DNA of 64,000 bases from contig NZ_FYDL01000003.1 of assembly GCF_900187505.1 (NCBI RefSeq), positions 62,001-126,000 of the forward strand, read 5' to 3'. The DNA is from Pseudomonas sp. Irchel s3h17 (GTDB lineage Bacteria; Pseudomonadota; Gammaproteobacteria; Pseudomonadales; Pseudomonadaceae). Positions 55,478 to 64,000 of this stretch are shown piece after piece (the first letter of the stretch is position 1; each line of letters opens with the position of its first letter). A model generated the notes under the pieces. The model made no database searches. It was not told the origin of the DNA and saw only the letters and a list, made by a program, of their open reading frames with translations. The translations under genes and the position numbers were made by a program.

Positions 55478-56043
55478 TGGCGCGGATCAATCTACTGCCC
55501 TGGCGTGAAGCGCAGCGCGAGGAGCGGCGCCAGCGTTTCCTGCTGTCGTTGGTGGGTGTCGTGGTCGTGGCGGTTGGCGTGATTCTGTTGGGCAATCACT
55601 GGATCAACAGCGCCATCGAACGGCAGATCGCCCGTAACGCCTATGTCAGCAGGCAGATTGCCGTGCTGGATGACCGGATCCGGCAGATTGGCGAGCTGAA
55701 AGCCCGACGTGAGCAACTCGTCGAGCGCATGGGGATTATCCAGGGCCTGCAGGGTAATCGACCGGTCAGTGGGCGAGTCTTTGACCAACTGGTGCGTACC
55801 CTGCCCGCGGGCGTGTATTTCACCGAGGTGAAGCGGGTCGACGACACGCTGTCCATTCGTGGCGCGGCACTCGCCAGTGACCGGGTCTCGGACCTGATGC
55901 GCAATCTCGAGGGGTCCGACTGGTTCGGTGCGCCGAGCCTGAGCGAGGTCAAGACCGCGACGCCTGGCGCATCGGATCAGGCCAGTCTGTTCCGGTTGAC
56001 CGTTCGCCAGGTAGCGCCGGCCACGACCGGGGGCGCGGAATGA
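55477..56043 (+). CDS. pilN: Type IV pilus assembly protein PilN
   Basis: PilN is an inner-membrane protein of the pilus alignment complex, bound to PilM through its first residues (MARINLLPWREAQREERRQ, the conserved N-terminal motif). The 188 residues include one membrane span (about 23-45) and a periplasmic coiled-coil plus ferredoxin-like domain that pairs with PilO. Starts and stops overlap with pilM and pilO. Confidence 0.95.
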
Positions 56044-56663
56044 GCCTGGTGCAATGGCTGGACGCGGTGCGCAAGGTCGATATCAATGAGCTGGACCTGA
56101 ACAACATCGGGTCGTGGCCTGCACCGGTCAAGGTCCTGGTCGGTGCATTGGTCATGGCCCTGGTGCTGGTGTTGGGCTACAACCTTCAGCTTCGCGACCT
56201 GGACGATCTGCTGGAGCAGGCGCGTGCCGGGGAGGCGAGCCTGAAGGCGCAGTTTTCGAGCAAGGCGCAACTGGCGGCCAACCTCGAGCCCTACACCGAG
56301 CAGATGAAAGCCATGGAAGAAGCGTTCGGTGTGCTGCTCAGGCAACTGCCCGGCGATACCGAAGTGCCAGGGCTGCTGGAGGACATCAGCCGAACCGGCC
56401 TGGGCAGTGGCCTGGCGTTCGAAGAGATCAAGCTGCTGCCGGAAGTCGCCCGGCCGTTCTACATCGAACTGCCGATCCAGATCGCCGTCACGGGCGACTA
56501 TCACGACCTGGCGACCTTCGTCAGCGGAGTCGCGGGACTGTCCCGGATTGTCACCCTGCATGACTTCAGCATCGAGCCGGCCAGCCCGGGTCTCGACGCC
56601 AGGCTGCGCATGAACATCCAGGCCAGGACTTACCGCTACAACGATACCGGGCGCCAGCCATGA
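56040..56663 (+). CDS. pilO: Type IV pilus assembly protein PilO
   Basis: PilO is the partner of PilN in the inner membrane. The 207-residue protein has a short cytoplasmic start, a membrane span (VLVGALVMALVLVLGYNL, about 31-48), a coiled coil, and a periplasmic domain with FEEIKLLPEVARPFYIELPIQIAV. It overlaps pilN and pilP by 4 bases each. Confidence 0.94.
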   Translation: MSLVQWLDAVRKVDINELDLNNIGSWPAPVKVLVGALVMALVLVLGYNLQLRDLDDLLEQARAGEASLKAQFSSKAQLAANLEPYTEQMKAMEEAFGVLLRQLPGDTEVPGLLEDISRTGLGSGLAFEEIKLLPEVARPFYIELPIQIAVTGDYHDLATFVSGVAGLSRIVTLHDFSIEPASPGLDARLRMNIQARTYRYNDTGRQP

Positions 56664-57187
56664 GTGCGCCGCGATGGCTCTTTCCTCTCGTGCTGGCGGG
56701 CGGTCTTGCCGGGTGTGACGGTGACGGCGATTTCAGCGACCTGGATGCCTATATGAACGAGGTGCTGGTGCGTCCGCCCGGCCAGATTGAGCCGATGCCG
56801 GTCTTCCGCGCTTACCCGACGTTCACGTACAACGCCGCCTCGCTACGCAGCCCGTTTTCCGCGCAGATCAGGCCGGGCCTGGCCGGTGGTGGTCAGGGTT
56901 CGCGCGCTGTCCGGCCGGATCCCGCCCGGATCCGGCACTACCTGGAAGGTTTCAATATCGAGCAATTCGAAATGGTCGGCACGATCGCCAATGCCTCGGG
57001 CACCTTTGCGCTGTTGCGTGGTGCCGGTGGTGTGCATCGGCTCAAGGTGGGCGACTACCTGGGTCGTAACGACGGGCGGATTGTGGCGATCGGCGATGAC
57101 CAGGTCGACGTGGTCGAAATCGTTCCCGATGGCGAGGGTGCCTGGCTGGAGCGACCGCGGACCCTCCCTCTGAAAGTGCACTCATAG
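56660..57187 (+). CDS. pilP: Type IV pilus lipoprotein PilP
   Basis: PilP is an inner-membrane lipoprotein linking PilNO to the PilQ secretin. The 175-residue protein has a signal ending in the lipobox LAGC (Cys 19) with Asp at +2, which agrees with inner-membrane retention in E. coli rules. The C-terminal half is the beta-rich domain (FALLRGAGGVHRLKVGDYLG) that binds PilQ. It ends 13 bases before pilQ. Confidence 0.93.
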   Translation: MSAPRWLFPLVLAGGLAGCDGDGDFSDLDAYMNEVLVRPPGQIEPMPVFRAYPTFTYNAASLRSPFSAQIRPGLAGGGQGSRAVRPDPARIRHYLEGFNIEQFEMVGTIANASGTFALLRGAGGVHRLKVGDYLGRNDGRIVAIGDDQVDVVEIVPDGEGAWLERPRTLPLKVHS

Positions 57188-57200
57188 TGGAACCCGAATC

Positions 57201-59252
57201 ATGAACAGGACTCTTTCAATCCTCGGTCTGTCGCTAGGGATAGCGCTGCTTTCTCCGGGGGTGTCGGCGGCCAGCCTCAACGCGCTGGATGTCGCCGCGC
57301 TACCGGGTGATCGCGTCGAGCTGAAGCTGGTTTTCGACGGGCCGCCCCCGGAACCTCATGGCTACACCACGGATAAACCCGCGCGAATTGCCCTCGATTT
57401 GCCGGGGGTGACCAGTCACCTGGCCAGCAAGCACCGTGACCTGGGCGGTGCAAACGTGCGCAGCGCCACGGTGGTCGAGGTCAAGGATCGAGCGCGACTG
57501 GTGATCAACCTGGCGCAGTTGGTGCCCTACAGTACGCGGGTCGAAGGCAACGCCTTGTTCGTGGTGGTCGGGCAGGCGGCTGCCGTTGCTCGCAAGGCAA
57601 GCCCGGCCAAGGTCGCGCAGCCTTCCGGAAGTGCCGACTACGCGGGCAAGGCCATTCGCGGTGTGGACTTCCAGCGTGGAGAGCAGGGTGAGGGCAACGT
57701 TGTCATCGACTTGTCGGATCGAGGGATCAGCCCGGATATCCAGGAGCGCGACGGCAAGATCATCCTCAGTTTCGCCAGGACCCGCTTGCCCGAGCGGTTG
57801 CGGGTTCGTTTGGACGTCAAGGATTTCGCCACCCCGGTGCAATACGTCAATGCCAGTGCATCCGCCGACAAGGCCAGCATCAGCATCGAGCCCAGTGGCG
57901 CCTTCGACTACTCGACTTTTCAAACCGACAACAAGCTGACCGTCAGTGTCCGACCGATGGTCGTTGAGGACCTGCAAAAGCGCAATGTCGAGCGCTCTGC
58001 CTACAGCGGTGAAAAGCTGTCGCTGAATTTTCAGGACATCGACGTGCGTTCAGTGCTGCAACTGATCGCCGATTTCACCCAGCTCAACCTGGTGGCCAGT
58101 GACACGGTGCAGGGTGGCATCACCTTGCGCTTGCAAAACGTCCCTTGGGACCAGGCGCTGGACCTGGTGCTCAAGACCAAGGGGCTGGACCAGCGCAAGC
58201 TTGGTAACGTCCTGCTGGTCGCCCCGGCGGACGAAATCGCCGCCCGTGAGCGCCAGGAACTGGAGTCGCTAAAGCAGATCGCCGAACTGGCCCCGCTGCG
58301 CCGGGAACTGCTGCAGGTCAATTACGCCAAGGCGGTGGATATCGCCAAATTGTTCCAGTCGGTGACCAGTGCCGAGGCCAAGCGCGATGAGCGCGGCTCG
58401 ATCACCGTCGATGAGCGCACCAACAACATCATCGCCTACCAGACCCAGGAACGACTGGAAGAGCTGAGGCGGATCGTCGCGCAACTGGATATTCCGGTGC
58501 GCCAGGTGATGATCGAGGCACGCATCGTCGAGGCCAACGTCGATTACGACAAGAGCCTGGGTGTGCGCTGGGGTGGTTCGGTGCGTAGTGGCAACTGGAA
58601 CGCTTCCGGAGTTGGCAGCGCGAAGGAGGGGGCCTTGGGCAGAAGCGCCAGCACCAATTCACCGTTCGTCGACATGGGGGTGGCGGGCCATACGTCGGGA
58701 ATCGGTATCGCCTACATCACCGATAACCTGTTGCTGGACCTTGAGCTGACGGCCATGGAGAAGACCGGCAATGGGGAGATCGTCTCACAGCCCAAGGTGG
58801 TGACCTCCGACAAGGAGACTGCGAAGATCCTCAAGGGTACGGAAATTCCCTACCAGGAGGCCAGCTCCAGTGGCGCGACCTCGGTGTCGTTCAAGGAGGC
58901 CTCGCTGTCTTTGGAGGTGACGCCGCAGATTACCCCCGACAACCGCATCATCATGGCAGTCAAGGTCACCAAGGACGAACCGGACTACCTGAACAAGGTG
59001 CAGGATGTACCGCCGATCAAGAAGAACGAGGTCAATGCCAAAGTGCTGGTGACCGATGGCGAAACTATCGTTATCGGTGGGGTTTTCTCAAATACTCAGA
59101 GCAAGGTCGTAGATAAAGTGCCATTTCTCGGTGATGTGCCGTATCTTGGCCGCCTTTTCAGGCGTGACGTGGTGTCGGAGAAAAAATCCGAGCTGCTGGT
59201 ATTTCTCACTCCGCGTATCATGAATAACCAGGCGATTGCTGTGAGTCATTGA
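57201..59252 (+). CDS. pilQ: Type IV pilus secretin PilQ
   Basis: PilQ forms the outer-membrane pore for the pilus. The 683-residue protein has a signal peptide ([21 protein letters not shown], cleavage near SAAS), two AMIN-type domains that may bind peptidoglycan, an N0/STN segment ([20 protein letters not shown]), an N1 segment ([15 protein letters not shown]), and a C-terminal secretin domain ending [12 protein letters not shown]. It ends 4 bases before aroK. Confidence 0.95.
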   Translation: MNRTLSILGLSLGIALLSPGVSAASLNALDVAALPGDRVELKLVFDGPPPEPHGYTTDKPARIALDLPGVTSHLASKHRDLGGANVRSATVVEVKDRARLVINLAQLVPYSTRVEGNALFVVVGQAAAVARKASPAKVAQPSGSADYAGKAIRGVDFQRGEQGEGNVVIDLSDRGISPDIQERDGKIILSFARTRLPERLRVRLDVKDFATPVQYVNASASADKASISIEPSGAFDYSTFQTDNKLTVSVRPMVVEDLQKRNVERSAYSGEKLSLNFQDIDVRSVLQLIADFTQLNLVASDTVQGGITLRLQNVPWDQALDLVLKTKGLDQRKLGNVLLVAPADEIAARERQELESLKQIAELAPLRRELLQVNYAKAVDIAKLFQSVTSAEAKRDERGSITVDERTNNIIAYQTQERLEELRRIVAQLDIPVRQVMIEARIVEANVDYDKSLGVRWGGSVRSGNWNASGVGSAKEGALGRSASTNSPFVDMGVAGHTSGIGIAYITDNLLLDLELTAMEKTGNGEIVSQPKVVTSDKETAKILKGTEIPYQEASSSGATSVSFKEASLSLEVTPQITPDNRIIMAVKVTKDEPDYLNKVQDVPPIKKNEVNAKVLVTDGETIVIGGVFSNTQSKVVDKVPFLGDVPYLGRLFRRDVVSEKKSELLVFLTPRIMNNQAIAVSH

Positions 59253-59256
59253 TTCT

Positions 59257-59775
59257 GTGCGAAATTTGATTCTTGTTGGGCCGATGGGTGCTGGTAAAAG
59301 CACCATCGGTCGCTTGTTGGCCAAAGAGTTGCGCCTGCCGTTCAAGGATTCCGATAAGGAAATTGAATTGCGCACGGGTGCCAATATCCCGTGGATCTTC
59401 GACAAAGAAGGCGAACCCGGCTTTCGTGACCGCGAGCAGGCGATGATCGCCGAATTGTGCGCGCTCGACGGCGTGGTGCTGGCGACGGGAGGTGGCGCGG
59501 TCATGCGCGAAGCCAATCGTCGCGCGCTGCATGCCGGCGGGCGCGTGGTGTATTTGCATGCGTCGGTCGAGCAGCAGGTCGGGCGCACTTCGCGCGATCG
59601 CAATCGTCCGTTGCTGCGCACCGCCGATCCGGCCAAGACGCTGCGCGATCTGCTGACGCTGCGCGATCCGCTGTATCGGGAAATCGCCGACCTGGTGGTG
59701 GAAACCGATGAGCGGCCACCGCGGATGGTTGTTCTAGACATTCTGGAGCGCTTGCAGCAGCTTCCTCCCCGTTAA
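59257..59775 (+). CDS. aroK: Shikimate kinase
   Basis: AroK phosphorylates shikimate. The 172-residue enzyme has Walker [52 protein letters not shown] and the lid RNRPLLRT. Translation begins at GTG 59257, following pilQ by 4 bases, so translation is probably coupled. Start of the aroK-aroB-damX run. Confidence 0.96.
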   Translation: MRNLILVGPMGAGKSTIGRLLAKELRLPFKDSDKEIELRTGANIPWIFDKEGEPGFRDREQAMIAELCALDGVVLATGGGAVMREANRRALHAGGRVVYLHASVEQQVGRTSRDRNRPLLRTADPAKTLRDLLTLRDPLYREIADLVVETDERPPRMVVLDILERLQQLPPR

Positions 59776-59923
59776 TCCCCGGCGCGAAATGCGCTATCCT
59801 CGGCCTCGCGCCATGACGGCTTCGGGGTGTGGCGCAAGACGGGTGGGCAACGTCATTCAATCAGGTGTTGCCAATCGATAACAAAAGGCAGGGCACCTGA
59901 TTCCAACTTCATTGTGGGGACAC

Positions 59924-61024
59924 ATGCAGACACTTAAGGTCGATTTAGGCGAGCGTAGCTACCCGATCCATATTGGCGAAGGGTTGCTGGACCAGCCCGA
60001 GTTGCTGGCGCCGCATATCGCTGGGCGGCAAGTGGCAATCATCTCCAACGAGACCGTTGCGCCTCTGTATCTGGAGCGTCTGACCCGCAGCCTGGCACAG
60101 TTTTCCGTCATTTCGGTGGTGTTGCCCGATGGCGAAGCCTTCAAGACCTGGGAAACCCTGCAAACCATCTTCGATGGCCTGCTTACCGCACGCCATGACC
60201 GACGCACCACCGTGATCGCCCTGGGCGGCGGCGTGATTGGCGACATGGCCGGTTTTGCCGCCGCCTGTTACCAGCGTGGTGTCGATTTCATTCAGGTGCC
60301 GACCACCTTGCTGTCGCAAGTCGACTCCTCGGTAGGCGGCAAGACCGGGATCAACCATCCGCTGGGCAAAAACATGGTGGGCGCTTTCTATCAGCCGAAC
60401 GTGGTGCTGATCGATACCGCCACCCTCAACACTTTGCCGGCCCGCGAGCTGTCTGCCGGCCTGGCCGAAGTCATCAAGTACGGGTTGATCTGCGACGAAC
60501 CGTTCCTGACCTGGCTCGAAGACAACGTCGACCGCCTGCGCGCCCTCGACCAGGGCGCGCTGACCTACGCCATCGAGCGCTCCTGCGCGGCCAAGGCTGT
60601 GGTGGTTGGCGCCGATGAGCGTGAGTCCGGTGTGCGGGCCACGCTCAACCTGGGTCATACCTTCGGTCACGCTATCGAAACCCACATGGGCTATGGTGTC
60701 TGGCTACATGGCGAAGCGGTGGCTGCGGGCACGGTAATGGCGCTGGAGATGTCGTCGCGCCTGGGCTGGATCACACCCCAGGAGCGCGATCGCGGTATTC
60801 GCCTGTTCCAGCGTGCCGGGTTGCCGGTCATCCCGCCAGCAGAGATGACCCCTGCCGATTTTCTCGAACACATGGCAATAGACAAGAAAGTAATCGACGG
60901 CCGTTTGCGGCTGGTGTTATTGCGCCGTATAGGCGAAGCCGTAGTGACCGACGATTATCCGAAAGAGGTTTTACAGGCCACGCTGGGAGCGGATTACCGC
61001 GCCCTGGCTCAGCTTAAAGGTTAA
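59924..61024 (+). CDS. aroB: 3-dehydroquinate synthase
   Basis: AroB turns DAHP into 3-dehydroquinate, step two of the shikimate pathway, with NAD and a divalent metal. The 366-residue protein has [49 protein letters not shown] and [13 protein letters not shown] start at ATG 59924, after a GGGGA site; an in-frame TTG at 59912 would add four residues. It ends 10 bases before damX. Confidence 0.96.
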   Translation: MQTLKVDLGERSYPIHIGEGLLDQPELLAPHIAGRQVAIISNETVAPLYLERLTRSLAQFSVISVVLPDGEAFKTWETLQTIFDGLLTARHDRRTTVIALGGGVIGDMAGFAAACYQRGVDFIQVPTTLLSQVDSSVGGKTGINHPLGKNMVGAFYQPNVVLIDTATLNTLPARELSAGLAEVIKYGLICDEPFLTWLEDNVDRLRALDQGALTYAIERSCAAKAVVVGADERESGVRATLNLGHTFGHAIETHMGYGVWLHGEAVAAGTVMALEMSSRLGWITPQERDRGIRLFQRAGLPVIPPAEMTPADFLEHMAIDKKVIDGRLRLVLLRRIGEAVVTDDYPKEVLQATLGADYRALAQLKG

Positions 61025-61034
61025 TAAGATCCCC

Positions 61035-62624
61035 ATGACCAGTTTGCATGCCGACGAGGCGTTCCTAGGCCACTACCAGTTGAACCATGACCCCTTTGCT
61101 CCACGGGTTCCAGGGTTCAAATTCTTCCCTGCCCAGCGCAAGCCCGTGCTGGGACAACTGCATCACCTGGCCCGTTATAGCCAGCTGTTGCTGGTGGTCA
61201 CCGGGCCGCAAGGCAGCGGCAAGACCCTGTTGCGCCAGGCGCTGGTTGCCAGCACCAACAAGCAGACGGTACAGAGCGTGGTGGTCTCCGCCCGCGGTGC
61301 CGGTGATGCGGCCGGTGTGTTGCGTCAGGTGGCCCAGTCGCTGGAAATCGCGCAGGCTGAAGTCGGTGCGATCCTCAAGCAGGTGGTGCAACTCGCCCTG
61401 ACCGGCCAGGAAGTCTATCTGCTGGTGGACGACGCCGAGCAGCTCGACGAGTCGGCGCTCGAAGCGTTGCTGGCCCTGGCGGCCGGTGCGCCTGAGGGGC
61501 GCCCGCATGTGTTCCTGTTCGGTGAGCCGTCGCTGATCGCCGGGCTTGAGCCGTTGACGGGCGAGGAAGAGCGCTTCCACGTCATCGAGCTGCAACCGTA
61601 TGCCGAGGAGGAAACTCGCGAATACCTGGCTCAGCGCCTTGAGGGTGCCGGTCAGGGAATCGAACTTTTCTCCGCCAATCAGATCTCTGATATTCACGAA
61701 AGCTCCGACGGCTGGCCTGGAAACATCAACCAGGTTGCCCGCGATGCGATGATCGAAGCCATGATTGCTAGCCGCTCAGCGGTCAAGCGTCCAAGTGTGG
61801 GGTTCAACATGCCGAAGAAACACGTATTGGCAATTTCCGCCGTTGTCGTGGTTGCGGTGGCCGCTGCCTGGTTGATGCCGGGCCGCAGCAAGACACCAAC
61901 CACCGGCGCACCTGCCAACGAGCAGGCGCAACTGCCGCTCGGCCAGGGCGCTCCAACACCGAACGGCGGCGCTCCGGCGGTCGAGTTCGCCGGCAACACC
62001 CAGCCGATGCCGCTGCCGCTGGTCGGGCAATCCCAGCCGGTAATGCGGGGGCCGTTGGCTGAAGAGGCCGGTGGCATCACCGAAGGCGACGACGGTGTGC
62101 CGCTCGAAGGTTCCAGCGCTGTTCCGCCGACCGTGACCACCATTGCACCGCCGGCCGGCATTTCAGCCGGTCCTGCACCGACCCCGGCTCCAGCACCTGT
62201 TGCCAAGCCAGCGCCTGTCCAGGTTGCTACCGCCAAGCCTGCACCTGCTCCAGCGGCCAAGCCGGCCCCTGTGGCCAAGCCTGCTCCAGTAGCCAAGCCG
62301 GCCGAGAAGCCAGCTACGGTCGCCAAGGCGACATCCGGTGGTAGTTGGTATGCCGGTCAGGCTCCGGGCAGCTACGTCGTACAGATCCTGGGCACCAGCT
62401 CGGAAGCCGCGGCGCAGAACTTCGTCAAAGAGCAGGGCGGCCAGTACCGCTATTTCAAGAAAGTGCTCAACGGCAAGCCGCTTTACGTCATCACTTACGG
62501 CAGTTTCGCCAACCGCGATGCAGCTGTTACCGCTATCAAGGCCTTGCCAGCGAAGGTTCAGGCTGGTAAACCTTGGCCTCGCACTGTCGCCAGCGTCCAA
62601 CAGGAACTGGCAACAACTCGCTGA
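61035..62624 (+). CDS. damX: DamX-like protein: AAA+ ATPase, membrane span and SPOR domain
   Basis: The 529-residue protein combines an N-terminal AAA ATPase of the ExeA type (Walker A GPQGSGKT, Walker B LLVDDAEQLD), a membrane span (HVLAISAVVVVAVAAAWLM, about 262-280), a long Pro/Ala-rich periplasmic linker with Ala-Lys-Pro-Ala repeats (about 385-430), and a C-terminal SPOR domain (YVVQILGTSSEAAAQNFVK). It probably acts at the division septum. Its place after aroKB is the same as E. coli damX, though the ATPase part is stronger here. Confidence 0.9.
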   Translation: MTSLHADEAFLGHYQLNHDPFAPRVPGFKFFPAQRKPVLGQLHHLARYSQLLLVVTGPQGSGKTLLRQALVASTNKQTVQSVVVSARGAGDAAGVLRQVAQSLEIAQAEVGAILKQVVQLALTGQEVYLLVDDAEQLDESALEALLALAAGAPEGRPHVFLFGEPSLIAGLEPLTGEEERFHVIELQPYAEEETREYLAQRLEGAGQGIELFSANQISDIHESSDGWPGNINQVARDAMIEAMIASRSAVKRPSVGFNMPKKHVLAISAVVVVAVAAAWLMPGRSKTPTTGAPANEQAQLPLGQGAPTPNGGAPAVEFAGNTQPMPLPLVGQSQPVMRGPLAEEAGGITEGDDGVPLEGSSAVPPTVTTIAPPAGISAGPAPTPAPAPVAKPAPVQVATAKPAPAPAAKPAPVAKPAPVAKPAEKPATVAKATSGGSWYAGQAPGSYVVQILGTSSEAAAQNFVKEQGGQYRYFKKVLNGKPLYVITYGSFANRDAAVTAIKALPAKVQAGKPWPRTVASVQQELATTR

Positions 62625-62630
62625 AGATTC

Positions 62631-62651
62631 GGCGGCCTTATCCAGGCCGCC
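62631..62651 (+). terminator. Hairpin after damX
   Basis: GGCGGCCT, TATCC, AGGCCGCC form a perfect 8-base stem 6 bases after the damX stop. There is no strong T tract. Confidence 0.6.
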
Positions 62652-62835
62652 TCTCCAAGCACCTCAAAATTTCTACAAGTGCGCGCTGCTCTACAGGCCG
62701 CGTGCCTTGTGGTGTCTGCGTCACAGTAGTCTTTGGGTCGTTGCGGTCAACATCAAAAATGTTTTGACTAGCACAGCATATCGATTTAAACCTTTCATAA
62801 ATGCGACATAGATTTGCGACATTTCGTCGTCAAAT

Positions 62836-62864
62836 TTGTGAGCCTCTGTGTCGGTGTGTACAAT
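62836..62864 (+). promoter_or_regulatory. Likely gltB promoter
   Basis: TTGTGA and TACAAT stand 17 bases apart, about 110 bases before gltB. Each is 4-5 of 6 to the sigma-70 consensus. Confidence 0.55.
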
Positions 62865-62973
62865 GACCTCCCTTTTGCCCCCGCAAAGCTGGCGTACGTT
62901 CGGCGCGGAAGGTAAGCGGTTGAATTAAAAAGAAATTTGTCTCTGTAAGAGGCAGCCTGGTGAGAAAGTGTCT

Positions 62974-64000
62974 ATGAAAGCAGGTCTGTACCAACCCGAT
63001 GAATTCAAGGATAACTGCGGTTTCGGCCTGATAGCCCATATGCAGGGCGAACCCAGTCATACCCTTTTGCAAACGGCCATCGAGGCCCTGACCTGCATGA
63101 CCCACCGCGGTGGGATCAACGCCGACGGCAAGACCGGTGACGGTTGCGGTCTGCTGATTCAGAAACCGGATGTGTTCCTGCGTGCCATCGCCCAGGAAAC
63201 CTTCGGTGTGGAACTGCCCAAGCAATATGCAGTGGGCATGGTCTTCTTCAACCAGGATCCGGTCAAAGCCGAAGCTGCTCGCGAGAACATGAACCGCGAG
63301 ATACTGGCTGAAGGCTTGCAACTGATCGGCTGGCGCAAAGTGCCAATCGACACCAGCGTCCTTGGCCGCCTGGCCCTGGAACGGTTGCCGCAGATCGAAC
63401 AGGTGTTCATCGCCGGTGATGGCCTGAGCGATCAGGACATGGCGATCAAGCTGTTCAGCTCCCGTCGTCGCTCGTCCGTGGCCAACGCCGCCGACACCGA
63501 CCACTACATCTGCAGCTTTTCCCACAAGACCATCATTTACAAAGGCCTGATGATGCCGGCGGATTTGACCGCCTTCTATCCAGACCTGAGTGACCAGCGC
63601 CTGCAAACCGCGATTTGCGTGTTCCACCAGCGCTTCTCCACCAACACCTTGCCGAAATGGCCGCTGGCTCAACCGTTCCGCTTCCTGGCGCACAACGGCG
63701 AGATCAACACCATCACCGGCAACCGCAACTGGGCCCAGGCCCGTCGCACCAAGTTCACCAACGACCTGATGGACCTGGACGAGCTCGGCCCGCTGGTCAA
63801 CCGCGTCGGTTCCGACTCCTCGAGCATGGACAACATGCTGGAGCTGATGGTCACCGGTGGTATCGACCTGTTCCGTGGCGTGCGGATGATCATTCCGCCT
63901 GCGTGGCAGAACGTCGAGACCATGGACCCGGACCTGCGGGCGTTCTACGAATACAACTCGATGCACATGGAACCGTGGGACGGCCCGGCCGGCGTGGTCA
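62974..64000 (+). CDS. gltB: Glutamate synthase large subunit, N-terminal part (3' end outside window)
   Basis: The gene runs off the right edge after about 342 codons. The N terminus [29 protein letters not shown] contains the catalytic Cys of the glutamine amidotransferase domain (the Cys of NCGFGL, exposed after propeptide removal). Further features are [19 protein letters not shown] and [27 protein letters not shown], typical of GltB. It makes glutamate from glutamine and 2-oxoglutarate with GltD. The start ATG 62974 follows a GGTGAG site. Confidence 0.95.
   Translation, partial: MKAGLYQPDEFKDNCGFGLIAHMQGEPSHTLLQTAIEALTCMTHRGGINADGKTGDGCGLLIQKPDVFLRAIAQETFGVELPKQYAVGMVFFNQDPVKAEAARENMNREILAEGLQLIGWRKVPIDTSVLGRLALERLPQIEQVFIAGDGLSDQDMAIKLFSSRRRSSVANAADTDHYICSFSHKTIIYKGLMMPADLTAFYPDLSDQRLQTAICVFHQRFSTNTLPKWPLAQPFRFLAHNGEINTITGNRNWAQARRTKFTNDLMDLDELGPLVNRVGSDSSSMDNMLELMVTGGIDLFRGVRMIIPPAWQNVETMDPDLRAFYEYNSMHMEPWDGPAGVV

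Larger units (their letters stand above)
62625..62973. other. Intergenic region between damX and gltB (349 bases)
   Basis: No gene is seen. The region holds a terminator-like hairpin at 62631-62651 and a likely promoter at 62836-62864, leaving a leader of about 105 bases before gltB. Confidence 0.7.

Overview
The window is a typical chromosomal segment of a fluorescent-group Pseudomonas. The evidence is the gene order (five-step hut histidine pathway, opgGH, tatABC-hisIE-ubiEJB, phaC1ZC2D/phaIF, hslVU, pilMNOPQ-aroKB-damX-gltB), a medium-chain-length PHA locus, high G+C codon usage and many short REP/REPIN palindromes of the GAGGGAGCTTGCTCCC type. I see no rRNA, tRNA, CRISPR array, prophage or insertion sequence.

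Layout. 1-14.5 kb: histidine utilization (hutC end, hutD, hutU, hutXWV transporter, two hutH paralogues, hutT, hutI, hutG), interrupted by an opposite-strand chemoreceptor gene with an apparent one-base frameshift. 14.6-16 kb: pip and dtd. 16.3-20.7 kb: opgGH for periplasmic glucans. 20.9-23.6 kb: a polar amino-acid ABC importer. 23.7-26.1 kb: a HIT protein and an HBM-type chemoreceptor. 26.3-32.4 kb (minus strand): ubiE-ubiJ-ubiB-hisI-hisE-tatA-tatB-tatC-rsmE. 32.6-39.7 kb: PHA granule genes, with phaI-phaF convergent to phaC1-phaZ-phaC2-phaD. 39.9-47.6 kb (minus strand): a DUF971 protein, hslVU, an SPOR protein, argS and priA. 48-51.7 kb: rpmE, a frameshifted SNase-like nuclease, a malic enzyme and an acyltransferase. 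51.8-54.2 kb: ponA (minus strand), divergent from pilMNOPQ-aroK-aroB-damX; gltB runs off the end.

How the genes work together. The hut genes import histidine (HutXWV, HutT) and convert it to glutamate and formate via HutH, HutU, HutI and HutG; hutF is not in the window. The hutU promoter region reads as a sigma-54 promoter with a HutC operator at the start site and distal TGTTAC/GTAACA half-sites. Catabolite-repression-type A-rich motifs lie before hutT and at the start of phaC1, so carbon control may touch both loci.

The most interesting observations are these. HutH1 lacks exactly the three residues that form the MIO cofactor. A chemoreceptor is embedded in the hut locus. A clear intrinsic terminator lies over the first codons of the nuclease gene. 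Sigma-54, sigma-28 and sigma-32 promoter matches stand before hutU, phaC1, the second chemoreceptor and hslV. No wholly new multi-gene system is evident; most of the window is conserved Pseudomonas core.
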